A stretch of 64,000 nucleotides of DNA from Burkholderiales bacterium (GTDB taxonomy: Bacteria > Pseudomonadota > Gammaproteobacteria > Burkholderiales > WYBJ01). The position numbers and the translations under genes are program-made. Within the stretch, counting starts at the first letter, position 1. Each line of letters starts with the position of its first letter. The stretch covers positions 357,553 through 421,552 of the forward strand of contig JALHQN010000003.1 in assembly GCA_022841915.1 (NCBI GenBank), in the 5' to 3' direction. This document shows positions 27,748 through 36,604 of the stretch, one piece after another. Below the pieces are notes generated by a model that saw nothing but the letters and a program-made list of their open reading frames with translations, was not told the origin of the DNA and searched no databases.

Positions 27748-29271
27748 ATGAAAGTTCGCGCACAGATCGGCATGGTGCTCAATCTCGACAAATGCATCGG
27801 CTGCCACACCTGTTCGGTAACCTGCAAGAACGTGTGGACCAGTCGTCCGGGCATGGAGTACGCCTGGTTCAACAACGTCGAGACCAAGCCCGGCATCGGC
27901 TATCCCAAGGAATGGGAGAACCAGGACAAGTGGAACGGAGGGTGGGTACGCACGGCGAGCGGCACGATCGAGCCGCGCCAAGGCGGGAAATGGAAGCTGC
28001 TGATGCGCATCTTCGCCAACCCGAACTTGCCGCAGATCGACGATTACTACGAGCCGTTCACCTTCGACTATGAGCACCTTCAGTCGGCGCCGGAGATGAA
28101 GGCGACGCCGACCGCGCGGCCGCGTAGCCTGATTACCGGCAAGCGCATGGAGAAGATCGTCTGGGGGCCGAACTGGGAAGAGATTCTCGGCGGTGAGTTC
28201 GAAAAGCGCTCCAAGGATCGCAACTTCGACGAGATCCAGAAGGAGATCTACGGACAGTTCGAGAACACCTTCATGATGTATCTGCCTCGCTTGTGCGAGC
28301 ACTGCCTCAACCCAACCTGCGTGGCGAGTTGCCCTTCGGGCTCGATCTACAAGCGCGAGGAAGACGGCATCGTGCTGATCGACCAGGACAAGTGTCGGGG
28401 CTGGCGCATGTGCGTCTCGGGCTGTCCGTACAAGAAGATCTACTACAACTGGCAGTCCGGCAAGGCCGAGAAATGCATCTTCTGCTACCCGCGCATCGAG
28501 GCAGGACAGCCCACCGTGTGTTCGGAAACCTGCGTGGGGCGCATCCGCTATCTCGGCGTGCTGCTCTACGATGCGGACAGAATCGAGCAGGCGGCCAGCA
28601 CCGAGCACGATCGTGATCTCTACCAAAGGCAGCTCGATATCTTCCTCGATCCGAACGATCCGGCGGTCATCGAGCAGGCGCGCGCCGACGGCATCCCGGA
28701 AGCTTGGCTGGAAGCGGCCCGCAATAGTCCGGTCTACAAGATGGCAGTGGAATGGAAGGTCGCCTTGCCGCTGCACCCGGAGTACCGCACGCTGCCGATG
28801 GTGTGGTATGTGCCGCCCTTGTCGCCGATCTCCGCCGCCGCCAATGCTGGCCACGTGGGGATAAACGGCCAGATTCCGGACGTGAAGCAGTTGCGCATAC
28901 CGGTCAAGTATCTTGCCAACATGCTCACGGCGGGCGACACGGCACCCGTGGTTCGCGCTTTGGAACGCATGCTTGCCATGCGCGCCTATCAACGTGCCAA
29001 GCATGTCGATGGGCGCGTCGATCTGGCGCCGCTGGATCAGGTGGGTTTGAACCAGAGCGAAGTCGAGGCGATGTATCGAATCATGGCGATCGCCAACTAC
29101 GAGGATCGCTTCGTCATTCCGAGTTCCCATCGCGAGTACGCCGAGGACGCCTTCGATGTAAAGGGCGGTTGCGGCTTCTCCTTCGGCAACGGCTGTTCCG
29201 ACGGTGTCGGCCAGACCAGCCTGTTCGGCGGCTCCAAGCGTCGCACCATTCCCATCAAGGCGGCGGTATGA
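27748..29271 (+). CDS. narH: Respiratory nitrate reductase beta subunit NarH
   Basis: 507 residues with four iron-sulfur clusters. The motifs are C16-x2-C19-x2-C22-x3-C26, then C183-x2-C186-x4-C191-x3-C195, then C216-x2-W219-x2-C222-x3-C226 (the tryptophan marks the 3Fe-4S cluster), then C243-x2-C246 and the following cysteines near EAGQPTVCSETC. It relays electrons from NarI haems to NarG. The ribosome-binding site is GAGGAGTACAGGG. Its stop overlaps the narJ start by four bases (ATGA), indicating coupled translation. Confidence 0.98.
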   Translation: MKVRAQIGMVLNLDKCIGCHTCSVTCKNVWTSRPGMEYAWFNNVETKPGIGYPKEWENQDKWNGGWVRTASGTIEPRQGGKWKLLMRIFANPNLPQIDDYYEPFTFDYEHLQSAPEMKATPTARPRSLITGKRMEKIVWGPNWEEILGGEFEKRSKDRNFDEIQKEIYGQFENTFMMYLPRLCEHCLNPTCVASCPSGSIYKREEDGIVLIDQDKCRGWRMCVSGCPYKKIYYNWQSGKAEKCIFCYPRIEAGQPTVCSETCVGRIRYLGVLLYDADRIEQAASTEHDRDLYQRQLDIFLDPNDPAVIEQARADGIPEAWLEAARNSPVYKMAVEWKVALPLHPEYRTLPMVWYVPPLSPISAAANAGHVGINGQIPDVKQLRIPVKYLANMLTAGDTAPVVRALERMLAMRAYQRAKHVDGRVDLAPLDQVGLNQSEVEAMYRIMAIANYEDRFVIPSSHREYAEDAFDVKGGCGFSFGNGCSDGVGQTSLFGGSKRRTIPIKAAV

Positions 29272-29963
29272 AAGCGAGCAAGACAATGAAGGAAACCAGT
29301 CTGAGAAATACGTTGCGAGCCATCGCCCGTCTGCTCTCCTATCCCGATGCCTCCCTGCGCGGCATGCTGCCGGCGCTGCGTGCCGTGCTGCATCCCGATG
29401 GCGTGATTTCGTCGAAGGGGATGGCTGCGGTGGATCGGCTGCTCGATGTGCTGAACGCGGGCGATGGGTTGGAAGTGGAGGCGGCCTACGTCGAGTGCTT
29501 CGATCGCGGCCGCTCCACTTCGCTGCATCTGTTCGAGCACGTTCATGGCGACTCTCGCGACCGCGGGCCCGCGATGGTGGACTTGGCGAAAACCTATGGG
29601 CAGGCAGGATTGAATCTGGTCGAGGACGAGCTGCCCGATTACCTGCCCGTCGTGCTCGAGTACGCATCGACGCAGCCTGAGCTCGAAGCGCGTGCGTTCC
29701 TCGGCGAGATCGCGCACATCTTGAATGCCTTGCACACGGCACTGCAGACGCGGCGCAGCCCCTATGCCGCGCTGCTCGCCGCATTGCTGGAGATCGCGGG
29801 CGAGCGGCCGCACACCGTCGCCCTCGCGCCGGACGAGGCGCTGGATGCGAGCTGGGCCGAGCCTGCGGCGTTCGATCACTGTTCGATGCAAGGTCAAGCC
29901 AAACCGGGTCAGCCGCAACCGGTGCATATCGTGCGCAAGATCACCCATGGAGCCGCAAGATGA
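29268..29963 (+). CDS. narJ: Nitrate reductase assembly chaperone NarJ
   Basis: 231 residues. LRAIARLLSYPDASL at the N-terminus, YVECFDRGRSTSLHLFEHVHGDSRDRG in the middle and LPDYLPVVLEYAST are the family signatures of NarJ/NarW. The TorD-like helical chaperone binds NarG and holds it until the Mo cofactor and FS0 cluster are inserted. It is not part of the final enzyme. It overlaps narH and narI by four bases on each side, so all three are translationally coupled. The alanine-rich C-terminal third is more variable, as usual. Confidence 0.96.
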   Translation: MKASKTMKETSLRNTLRAIARLLSYPDASLRGMLPALRAVLHPDGVISSKGMAAVDRLLDVLNAGDGLEVEAAYVECFDRGRSTSLHLFEHVHGDSRDRGPAMVDLAKTYGQAGLNLVEDELPDYLPVVLEYASTQPELEARAFLGEIAHILNALHTALQTRRSPYAALLAALLEIAGERPHTVALAPDEALDASWAEPAAFDHCSMQGQAKPGQPQPVHIVRKITHGAAR

Positions 29964-30694
29964 ACTACCTCGAGACCTTCCTGTTCGGCTATTACCCGTA
30001 TATCTGCCTGACGGTGTTCCTGCTCGGCAGCCTGATCCGTTTCGATCGCGACCAGTACACCTGGAAGAGCGACTCATCGCAGCTTCTGCGGACCGGGCAA
30101 TTGCGCCTGGGTAGCAATCTGTTTCACGTCGGGGTGCTGTTCCTGTTCTTCGGTCACCTCTTCGGGATGCTCACGCCGCACTTCGTCTACGAGCCCTTCA
30201 TCGGCGCCGGCGCCAAGCAACTGCTCGCCATCGTTTCGGGAGGCATCGCCGGGGTGTTGGCCTTCGTCGGTTTGACGATGCTGCTGCACCGGCGCCTGTT
30301 CGATCCCCGCATCCGGGCCACCTCCCGCACCAGCGACATCGGCATATTGCTGCTGCTGTGGCTGCAACTGGTGCTGGGGCTGGCCACATTGCCGCTCTCC
30401 GCACAGCATCTCGACGGCGCCATGATGGTCCGCCTGGCCGAATGGGCGCAGCGCATCGTCACCTTTCGCGGCGGCGCGGTCGAGTTGCTCCAAGGCGCGA
30501 GCTGGGTATTCAAGGCGCATATGTTTCTCGGCATGACGCTCTTCCTGGTGTTCCCTTTCACGCGGCTGGTGCACGTCTGGAGCGGATTCGGGACGATCGC
30601 TTATCTGTTCCGTCCCTACCAGGTTGTTCGTAGCCGCCGCTTGAACTTGTCGAACGGACACAACTTGCCGCGTCAGCCGGACGCCGGCGTCTAA
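29960..30694 (+). CDS. narI: Respiratory nitrate reductase gamma subunit NarI (cytochrome b)
   Basis: 244 residues, five predicted membrane helices. The four haem b ligands sit at H56, H66, H187 and H205, the same positions as in Escherichia coli NarI (SNLFHVG, FFGHLFG, FKAHMFL, RLVHVWS). The protein takes electrons from quinol on the periplasmic side, releases protons there and passes electrons to NarH, which generates proton-motive force. The start overlaps narJ (ATGA). The C-terminus is about 20 residues longer than in E. coli. Confidence 0.97.
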   Translation: MNYLETFLFGYYPYICLTVFLLGSLIRFDRDQYTWKSDSSQLLRTGQLRLGSNLFHVGVLFLFFGHLFGMLTPHFVYEPFIGAGAKQLLAIVSGGIAGVLAFVGLTMLLHRRLFDPRIRATSRTSDIGILLLLWLQLVLGLATLPLSAQHLDGAMMVRLAEWAQRIVTFRGGAVELLQGASWVFKAHMFLGMTLFLVFPFTRLVHVWSGFGTIAYLFRPYQVVRSRRLNLSNGHNLPRQPDAGV

Positions 30695-30705
30695 GGGGAG
30701 CACTC

Positions 30706-31497
30706 ATGTCGGAACAATCGATCGCGCCTGTGCAGCGCCCTTGCATCAACGGTGTGCCGCTCTGCGCGCAAGGTGAAGCGCCGAGTGCGGAGGACTTGCG
30801 TCAGAGGGCCTGCACGGAACTGCTGCGTCAGGCCGCGCAGCGTGCGGGGCTGCTCGGCGAGCAGGATGCGGCCACAGCGGATGGCATCGTCAGCGAGGCC
30901 GCATCGCGGGCCATCGAAGCCTTGCTCGAGCAGTCGCTCGACGTGGCCGAGCCCGGTGAATCGGATTGCCGCCGTCATCATGCGAGCCAGGCTGCACGCT
31001 ATCGCCGCGGCGAGCGGCTGCGGGTTCGCCACATTCTCTTCGCCGTGACTCCTGGCGTCGATGTCGCAGCACTGCGTCGACAGGCCGAAGCGACGCTGCT
31101 CGAAGTCCGCTGCCACGACGAGAGCGGGGGCGATCGCTTCGCGCGCGCGGCCAGGGATATGTCCAACTGCCCGAGCGGCGCCGACGGCGGCGCACTCGGA
31201 TGGCTCGAACGGGATGCGTGTGCCCCCGAGTTCGCGCGCGAGCTTTTTGCCCGCTCCGAGGTCGGGGTGCTGCCCAGGCTGGTGCACAGCCGGTTCGGCT
31301 TGCACGTGGTGGAGGTCCTCGAGCGCGATCCCGGACAGGCTTTGGCATTCGAAGAGGTACGCTCCGCGGTTGCCACGGCTTTGCGTCAGCAGGCTTACGT
31401 GACGGCCCTCAGACAGTATCTTCGGTGTCTAGCCGCCGAGGCCGACGTCGAGGGTGTGGACCTCGAGGGCGATGCTTCGCCCTTGTCCAACGTTTGA
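30706..31497 (+). CDS. Parvulin-type (PpiC) peptidyl-prolyl isomerase of the nar operon
   Basis: 263 residues. A helical N-terminal half is followed by a parvulin domain at about 105-210: RVRHILFAV, FARAARDMSNCPSG, GGALGWLERDACAPEFARELF and RFGLHVVEVLERDPG. There is no signal peptide, so it should act in the cytoplasm, unlike SurA/PpiD. Parvulins with a NifM-like layout assist metalloenzyme maturation, and its place 11 bp after narI (AAGGGGAG site) suggests help in folding NarGH. That role is inferred from context. The N-terminal half contains MSEQSIAPVQRPCINGVPL, not assignable. Confidence 0.88.
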   Translation: MSEQSIAPVQRPCINGVPLCAQGEAPSAEDLRQRACTELLRQAAQRAGLLGEQDAATADGIVSEAASRAIEALLEQSLDVAEPGESDCRRHHASQAARYRRGERLRVRHILFAVTPGVDVAALRRQAEATLLEVRCHDESGGDRFARAARDMSNCPSGADGGALGWLERDACAPEFARELFARSEVGVLPRLVHSRFGLHVVEVLERDPGQALAFEEVRSAVATALRQQAYVTALRQYLRCLAAEADVEGVDLEGDASPLSNV

Positions 31498-31508
31498 AGA
31501 AGCAAGCG

Positions 31509-32249
31509 ATGTTCTCGAACGATGCGATGCAGGCAGCATGCGGGGGGCGGGACGGCACGCCCACCGACGCGAGCGATGATTCGGGCGACGAACTGGTGGC
31601 GCGTCTGCGACGCTTCGAGACCAGTTTCTTCCCGCGTTTCCAGGCCGAGTTCCACGAGTTGGTGGAGCGCGGTCAGCATCCGACGGTCTTGTTCATCGGC
31701 TGTTCGGATTCGCGCGTGGTCCCGCACCTGCTGGTCGGGGCAGGCCCGGGCGAGCTCTTCATGGTGCGCAATGTCGGCAATTTCGTGCCGCCGCACGATG
31801 CTTCGCACGGCTTTCATGGCACGGCAGCGGCCATCGAGTTCGGATTGCTCAACCTGGAGATTCGGCACATCGTCGTGTGCGGACACAGCCATTGCGGCGC
31901 TGTTCGAGCGCTCTATCAGGACGTGCCCGAGGAGGCATCGCACATGCGTCGCTGGCTGCAACTGGGCGCCGATGCGGTATTGCCGGTGATGCTCTCCGAG
32001 GAAGCATTGCGGCGCACCGAACAGCGCTCCGTGGTGTTGCAGCTGGAACGGCTGCTGGCCTACCCCATGGTGCGCAGTCGTGTCGAGGCCGGCCGGCTGT
32101 TCCTGCATGGCTGGCATTACCTGATCGAGGACGGACGCGTGCTGGTGCTCGATGTCGCGAGTGGCCGTTTCGAAGCCGAACAGCATGCGAGCGAAGTTGC
32201 AGGCGGCGTGTCCGGTGGCCTTACTTCAATACCCGCAGCAAGTTGTTGA
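31509..32249 (+). CDS. Beta-class carbonic anhydrase
   Basis: 246 residues from ATG 31509, 11 bp after the isomerase gene. The zinc and dyad residues are in place: C65-S-D67-S-R69, and H126-x2-C129 in CGHSHCGAV. RNVGNFVPPHD and FHGTAAAIEFGLLNLEI are standard for the family. It interconverts CO2 and bicarbonate in the cytoplasm. Its place at the end of the nitrate-respiration cluster suggests pH or bicarbonate balance during anaerobic growth, which is inference. The last 29 bases overlap tail-to-tail with the convergent spermidine-synthase-like gene, and the final about ten residues are read from that overlap. Confidence 0.93.
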   Translation: MFSNDAMQAACGGRDGTPTDASDDSGDELVARLRRFETSFFPRFQAEFHELVERGQHPTVLFIGCSDSRVVPHLLVGAGPGELFMVRNVGNFVPPHDASHGFHGTAAAIEFGLLNLEIRHIVVCGHSHCGAVRALYQDVPEEASHMRRWLQLGADAVLPVMLSEEALRRTEQRSVVLQLERLLAYPMVRSRVEAGRLFLHGWHYLIEDGRVLVLDVASGRFEAEQHASEVAGGVSGGLTSIPAASC

Positions 32250-34242
32250 AATCGTCGGTCCATGTCCGGAAGCCGGGACGAGGTTCGATGGTCTGCGCGG
32301 CCGAGCGGATGCGCTCGTGCCGGAGCACGTCCTGGTTGCGGGTGACGAGGATCTGGTCGGTGGCCGACAGCCAGTAATCTTCGGATTCGCCGCCCTGCGG
32401 ATAGTCGGAGATCATCACCGCCGTCATGCCGTGCTCGGCGGCAAGCCGCTCCACGACCGGCGCGATGTCGACGAACCGGTTGGTGGCCTGGAATGCGATC
32501 ACGCCGTCGGGCTTGAGGTGGCGCAGATAGGTCTGGAACGATTCGCGCGTGAGCAGATGCATCGGAATGGCGTCGCCCGAGAAGGCGTCGACCGCGATCA
32601 CGTCGTAGTTCTGCGGGGCCTCGCGCTCCATGCTCAAGCGGCCGTCGCCGAGTATGACTTCCGTCTTGGCGGGCGTGGCCGTGAGGAAGGTGAACTCCCG
32701 GTAGGCGAGATCGACCACCTGGGGATTGATCTCGTAGAAGCGGAAGAGATCGCCGGCGTTCGCATGCGCCGTGATGGAGCCTGCGCCCAGGCCGATCACG
32801 CCGACGCGCAGCGGTTCCTCCGGCAGCGCGGCGAACAGGCGCCCGAAGCCGCTGGTCGGGCCGAAGTAGCTGCTTGCGAGCAGTTGCTGGTCGGGTTCGA
32901 GCAATTGGCCGCCGTGCATGATGCCCCCATGGACGAGAGAGCGAAAAGGCACCGGGACCTCGATGTCGCGGGTACGGATGGCGCTGTAGAAGTTGCGCAT
33001 CATCACTCTCGCGCCGTCCACCTGATCCTCGACCATGCGGCTGGCGGTCCACGCGGTCGTGGCGATGATGGCGGTGGCCACTCCGGTCGCCCACAAGCCC
33101 CAGGCGCGGGTGCGTATCAGGATCAGTACGCCGCAGGCGACCAGGCCGAGAAGAATCTCGAAATGCCCCGGCAGGACGTAGGGGGCGACCAAACCGACCA
33201 GCAGCCCGCCGATCGCGCCGCCCAGTGACAACATCAGGTAGTAGGTCGTGAGGAAGCGCGGTGCGGGTTTCAACTGCGCGAACTCGCCGTGACAGAACAT
33301 GCATACGGCGAACAGGCCGATCAGATAGAGCGGGATGGCATAGGCCAGTTCGAGCGAGTCGAACATGAAGGCCATGGCCGGCACGCAGAGGGTTGCCAGT
33401 GCGATGAAGAAGCCGCGCCGATACCAGCGCGGATGATCGAAGGCGAGGATGAAGGTCGCGAGATAGAGCGTCAGCGGCACGATCCAGAGGAAGGGAATGG
33501 ATGCGACGTTCTGGCAGATGTGGTTCGTGACGGCCACCAGCATGAAGGAGCCGAGCGCTGCCAGAGTCAACCACAAGACTTGGCGGCTCCGAGGGGGCGC
33601 GGACTCGTCGGCGTCGGCCGGTGCGGCCTCCTCGCGAACAGGTGCCGGGCCGGCCGCGTTCGATGCGCGCAACGCCGACCATCCGGCCGCTGCGCACAAG
33701 ACCACGAACAAGCCGTAGGCGACCGACCAGGTGACGGACTGCACGCGGGTCGTGATCCAGGGCTCGACCAGCACCGGATAGGCCAGCAGGGCCAGCAGCG
33801 AGGCGAGGTTGGACAAGGCGAACAGGCGGTAGGGCAAGGTGCCGGTGTAGCGCCGCGCGAACCATGCCTGAATCAGCGGGCTGGTGCTTGCAAGCATGAG
33901 ATACGGCAGTCCGAGGGCGACGGCCAGCATGGCGAGTATGCGCAGACTGGGATTCTCGTCGCCCGCGGGCTTCCAACTGACATCCGGGATGATCGGCATC
34001 AACAGCAGGCTCAGTACCAGCAATCCGATATGCAGCCGCGCCTGGGTGCGTGCCGTCAAGCGGCGTGTGGTCCAGTCGGCGTAGGCGTAACCGGCGAGCA
34101 GCGTCACCTGGAAGAAGACCATGCAGGTCGCCCAGACGGCAGCCGAGCCGCCGAACCAGGGCAGGATTTGCTTGGCCATGATCGGCTGCACCAGGAAGAG
34201 CAGGAAGGCGCCGAGGAAAATGGTCGCTGCGTAGAGAAGCAT
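32221..34242 (-). CDS. Fused membrane transporter-like/spermidine synthase-like protein
   Basis: 673 residues. The first about 400 are hydrophobic with roughly 10-12 helices beginning MLLYAATIFLGAFLLFLVQP, an MFS-like arrangement. The C-terminal about 230 form a methyltransferase-fold SpeE-like domain: VGVIGLGAGSITAHA, FYEINPQVVDLAYREF, ILGDGRLSM and YDVIAVDAFSGDAIPMHLLT. Such fused spermidine-synthase-like proteins are widespread, and aminopropyl transfer has not generally been shown for them. The usual polyamine-binding residues cannot be confirmed by eye. It is convergent with the carbonic anhydrase gene. Confidence 0.85.
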   Translation of the reverse strand: MLLYAATIFLGAFLLFLVQPIMAKQILPWFGGSAAVWATCMVFFQVTLLAGYAYADWTTRRLTARTQARLHIGLLVLSLLLMPIIPDVSWKPAGDENPSLRILAMLAVALGLPYLMLASTSPLIQAWFARRYTGTLPYRLFALSNLASLLALLAYPVLVEPWITTRVQSVTWSVAYGLFVVLCAAAGWSALRASNAAGPAPVREEAAPADADESAPPRSRQVLWLTLAALGSFMLVAVTNHICQNVASIPFLWIVPLTLYLATFILAFDHPRWYRRGFFIALATLCVPAMAFMFDSLELAYAIPLYLIGLFAVCMFCHGEFAQLKPAPRFLTTYYLMLSLGGAIGGLLVGLVAPYVLPGHFEILLGLVACGVLILIRTRAWGLWATGVATAIIATTAWTASRMVEDQVDGARVMMRNFYSAIRTRDIEVPVPFRSLVHGGIMHGGQLLEPDQQLLASSYFGPTSGFGRLFAALPEEPLRVGVIGLGAGSITAHANAGDLFRFYEINPQVVDLAYREFTFLTATPAKTEVILGDGRLSMEREAPQNYDVIAVDAFSGDAIPMHLLTRESFQTYLRHLKPDGVIAFQATNRFVDIAPVVERLAAEHGMTAVMISDYPQGGESEDYWLSATDQILVTRNQDVLRHERIRSAAQTIEPRPGFRTWTDDFNNLLRVLK

Positions 34243-34431
34243 GGCGTGCGTTGGTCGCTGTCGGTGGAAGGTCGTGCATTCTGCCGCACGTCAGGACGAC
34301 AGCCCAAATAGTCCAGCGCGGCAGCTGGCGAGGGAAGCTTGCGCGCGTTGCGTCCGAACCGCAGTCCGCTTGATTGGGCTACTATCGGCCCCACGTACCG
34401 TGTGCATAGCCAAACGATAGAAGGAACGAAG

Positions 34432-35055
34432 ATGCGGATCCGCCTGTACCTCCTGGCCCTGATTGCCATGCTGACCTTGTCGGGTTGCGGCTACAACACC
34501 TTGCAGTCGACCGACGAGCAGATCAATGCTTCCTGGGCCGAAGTGCTGAACCAGTACAAGCGGCGCGCGGATCTGATCCCCAATCTCGTCAACACGGTGA
34601 AGGCGTATGCCGCGCACGAGCAGCAAGTGCTGCTCGGCGTGACCAATGCACGCGCCAAGGTCGGCTCCATCCAGGCCACGCCCGAGCTCGTGAACAATCC
34701 GGAAGCCTTCGAGAAGTTCATGGCGGTGCAGCGCGAGATGTCGTCCGCGCTTGCACGGCTGCTCGTGGTGGCCGAGAACTACCCGCAGCTGAAGGCGGAT
34801 CAAAATTTCCGCGACCTGCAGGCTCAGCTCGAGGGCACCGAGAACCGGGTGACGGTGGCTCGCCAGCGCTACATCAAGGCCGTGCAGGAGTACAACGTGA
34901 CCGTGCGCTCCTTTCCCAGCAACCTCACGGCGATGGTGTTCGGGTTCAAGACCAAGCCGTCGTTCACGGTCGAGGACGAGAAAGCCATTGCCGAGCCGCC
35001 CAAGGTCGATTTCGGCGCGCCGCCTGCCGTGCCCGCTCCGGTCCCGGCGCCCTAG
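34432..35055 (+). CDS. lemA: LemA family lipoprotein
   Basis: 207 residues from ATG 34432, which follows a GAAGGAACGAAG site. A lipoprotein signal (MRIRLYLLALIAMLTLSGC, Cys19) is followed by the LemA core: INASWAEVLNQYKRRADLIPNLVNTVKAYAAHE, then FRDLQAQLEGTENRVTVARQRYI and YNVTVRSFPSN. The fold is a long helical bundle. The C-terminus ends with a proline-rich tail (APPAVPAPVPAP). LemA proteins are often encoded with TPM-domain proteins, as here. Their molecular role is unsettled, and envelope-stress functions have been proposed. Confidence 0.92.
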   Translation: MRIRLYLLALIAMLTLSGCGYNTLQSTDEQINASWAEVLNQYKRRADLIPNLVNTVKAYAAHEQQVLLGVTNARAKVGSIQATPELVNNPEAFEKFMAVQREMSSALARLLVVAENYPQLKADQNFRDLQAQLEGTENRVTVARQRYIKAVQEYNVTVRSFPSNLTAMVFGFKTKPSFTVEDEKAIAEPPKVDFGAPPAVPAPVPAP

Positions 35056-35091
35056 CGCGATGAGCGCGGTTCTGTCCGGCGCAGCCTACGC

Positions 35092-36030
35092 GTGAACGCA
35101 ACGCTTTCCTCCCGACGCAGGTCCGTCGCCGTATTTGGCATCGGCGGCTGGCGCGCGTTGATCGGCGTTCTTCTGGCCGCCCTCCTGTTGTCCGGGTGGA
35201 CGGCTGTCGCGTTTGCCCAGATTCCGGTGCCGCGTCTGGCCGCCCGTGTGACCGATCTGACGGCTACGCTGCAACCGGACCAGCGGCAGGCGCTGGAGAC
35301 GCGGCTGGCGGAGTTCGAGGCGAAAAAGGGTACGCAGATCGCCGTTCTGATCGTGCCGACGACGCAGCCCGAGTCCATCGAACAATACGCCCGGCGCGTG
35401 CTCGACGAATGGAAGCTCGGCCGCAAGGGCATCGACGACGGCGCATTGCTGCTGATTGCGCTCAAGGACCGGCAGCTGCGCATAGAAACTCAGTACGGCC
35501 TGGAGGGCGTGCTGCCCGATGCCATTGCCAAGCGCATCATCGACGAGATCATCACCCCGCGCTTCAAGCAGCAGGATTTCTACGGCGGCATCTCCGCCGG
35601 CGTCGAGCGCATGATCGCCGTCGTCGACGGCGAACCCCTGCCGCCTCCGCCGGCTACGCAGCCGGGCCAGTCGCGCTCGGAGGCATCCAAGTACGAGAGC
35701 TTGTTGATGGTGGGCTTCGCTCTGGTGTTCGTGGTCGGGTCGGTCTTGCGTTCGATTTTCGGCCGCTTCGGCGGGGCCGCGATCACGGGCGGCGTCGGTG
35801 GCGTCATTGCCTTTTTCATCGTCGGTTCGCTGCTTGCGGCCGGGGTCGTCGGGGCGCTGGTGTTCTTCCTGACCGGCATTTTCGGCATGCCCGGCATGAA
35901 CAAGATGCATCGGCGCGGCGGTGGCTTCGGCGGTGGTTCCTGGGGCGGCGGCGGTGGCTTCGGCGGTGGCGGCGGATGGTCCGGCGGCGGGGGCTTCGGT
36001 GGCGGCGGCGGGGCTTCGGGGCGCTGGTGA
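35092..36030 (+). CDS. TPM-domain membrane protein (YgcG family)
   Basis: 312 residues from GTG 35092. A signal peptide/anchor (about 17-42, ending AVAFAQ) is followed by a TPM domain at about 50-180 (VTDLTATLQPDQRQAL, GTQIAVLIVPTTQPESIEQYARRVLDEWKLGRKGIDDGALLLIA). Two membrane helices follow (MVGFALVFVVGSVL and GGVGGVIAFFIVGSLLAAGVVGALVFFL). The C-terminus is an extreme glycine/tryptophan tail (GGGGFGGGGGWSGGGG). TPM domains of this family may have phosphatase activity in plant homologues, but the bacterial function is unknown. No strong ribosome-binding site precedes the GTG, and the gene probably depends on upstream lemA translation. Confidence 0.85.
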   Translation: MNATLSSRRRSVAVFGIGGWRALIGVLLAALLLSGWTAVAFAQIPVPRLAARVTDLTATLQPDQRQALETRLAEFEAKKGTQIAVLIVPTTQPESIEQYARRVLDEWKLGRKGIDDGALLLIALKDRQLRIETQYGLEGVLPDAIAKRIIDEIITPRFKQQDFYGGISAGVERMIAVVDGEPLPPPPATQPGQSRSEASKYESLLMVGFALVFVVGSVLRSIFGRFGGAAITGGVGGVIAFFIVGSLLAAGVVGALVFFLTGIFGMPGMNKMHRRGGGFGGGSWGGGGGFGGGGGWSGGGGFGGGGGASGRW

Positions 36031-36035
36031 TCGAC

Positions 36036-36536
36036 ATGGAATTCACGCGAGCGCTCAAGCATCTGGTCACGCCTGACTTCGTCGCCTTGAAGCCGTTTCC
36101 CGCGGCGGCGCTGGATCGGATCGAGCAGGCGATCAATCGATCCGAGCAGAGCCATTCGGGCGAGATCCGCTTCGCCCTGGAAGCGGGCATGGAGCCCTAC
36201 GAAGTGCTACGGGGCGCGACCCCTCACGATCGTGCGATGGAATTGTTCTCCGCCTTGCGGATCTGGGACACCGAGGAAAACAGCGGAGTTCTCATCTATC
36301 TGCAACTGGTCGAGCATCGGATCGAGATCGTGGCCGATCGCGGCATCAGCCGGCACGTCGCGCAAAGCCAGTGGGACGAGATCTGCCTGCGCATGGAATC
36401 GGCATTTCGTGCCGGCCGGTTCGAGGCCGGTGTACTGACGGCGATCGAAGAGATCACCGCATTGTTGAGCCGACACTTCCCGCCCGGTGAGCACAATCCC
36501 GACGAATTGCCCGACCGGCCGGTGATCATTCTCTAG
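36036..36536 (+). CDS. TPM-domain protein, soluble
   Basis: 166 residues from ATG 36036, only five bases after the previous stop. A GTG at 36027 overlapping that stop is an alternative start. It shows a single TPM-like domain: AALDRIEQAINRSEQSHSGEIRFALE, RAMELFSALRIWDTEENSGVLIYLQLVEHRIEIVADRGI and VLTAIEEITALLSRHFP. No membrane segment or signal is visible. It is the third gene of a LemA-TPM-TPM set that recurs in proteobacteria, so a joint envelope-related role with its two neighbours is likely, but unproven. Confidence 0.85.
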   Translation: MEFTRALKHLVTPDFVALKPFPAAALDRIEQAINRSEQSHSGEIRFALEAGMEPYEVLRGATPHDRAMELFSALRIWDTEENSGVLIYLQLVEHRIEIVADRGISRHVAQSQWDEICLRMESAFRAGRFEAGVLTAIEEITALLSRHFPPGEHNPDELPDRPVIIL

Positions 36537-36604
36537 CTGCGGCGGGCGGGCTCGGGCATGCAGGGTGCAGGCTTCGGCTTCCCGCCTCCGCCAGAGGAGC
36601 CGCC

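Noticed and set aside
20847..27896. An open frame of 2349 residues on the minus strand opposite narK1-narK2-narG-narH.
   Set aside because: The frame is the antisense of highly GC3-biased real genes, is rich in His, Arg and Asp, has no family resemblance and no ribosome-binding site. The plus-strand nar genes are unmistakable.
27619..29784. A 721-residue minus-strand open frame opposite narH and narJ.
   Set aside because: It is the same kind of antisense shadow, covering conserved narH/narJ codons and having an arginine/histidine-rich composition.
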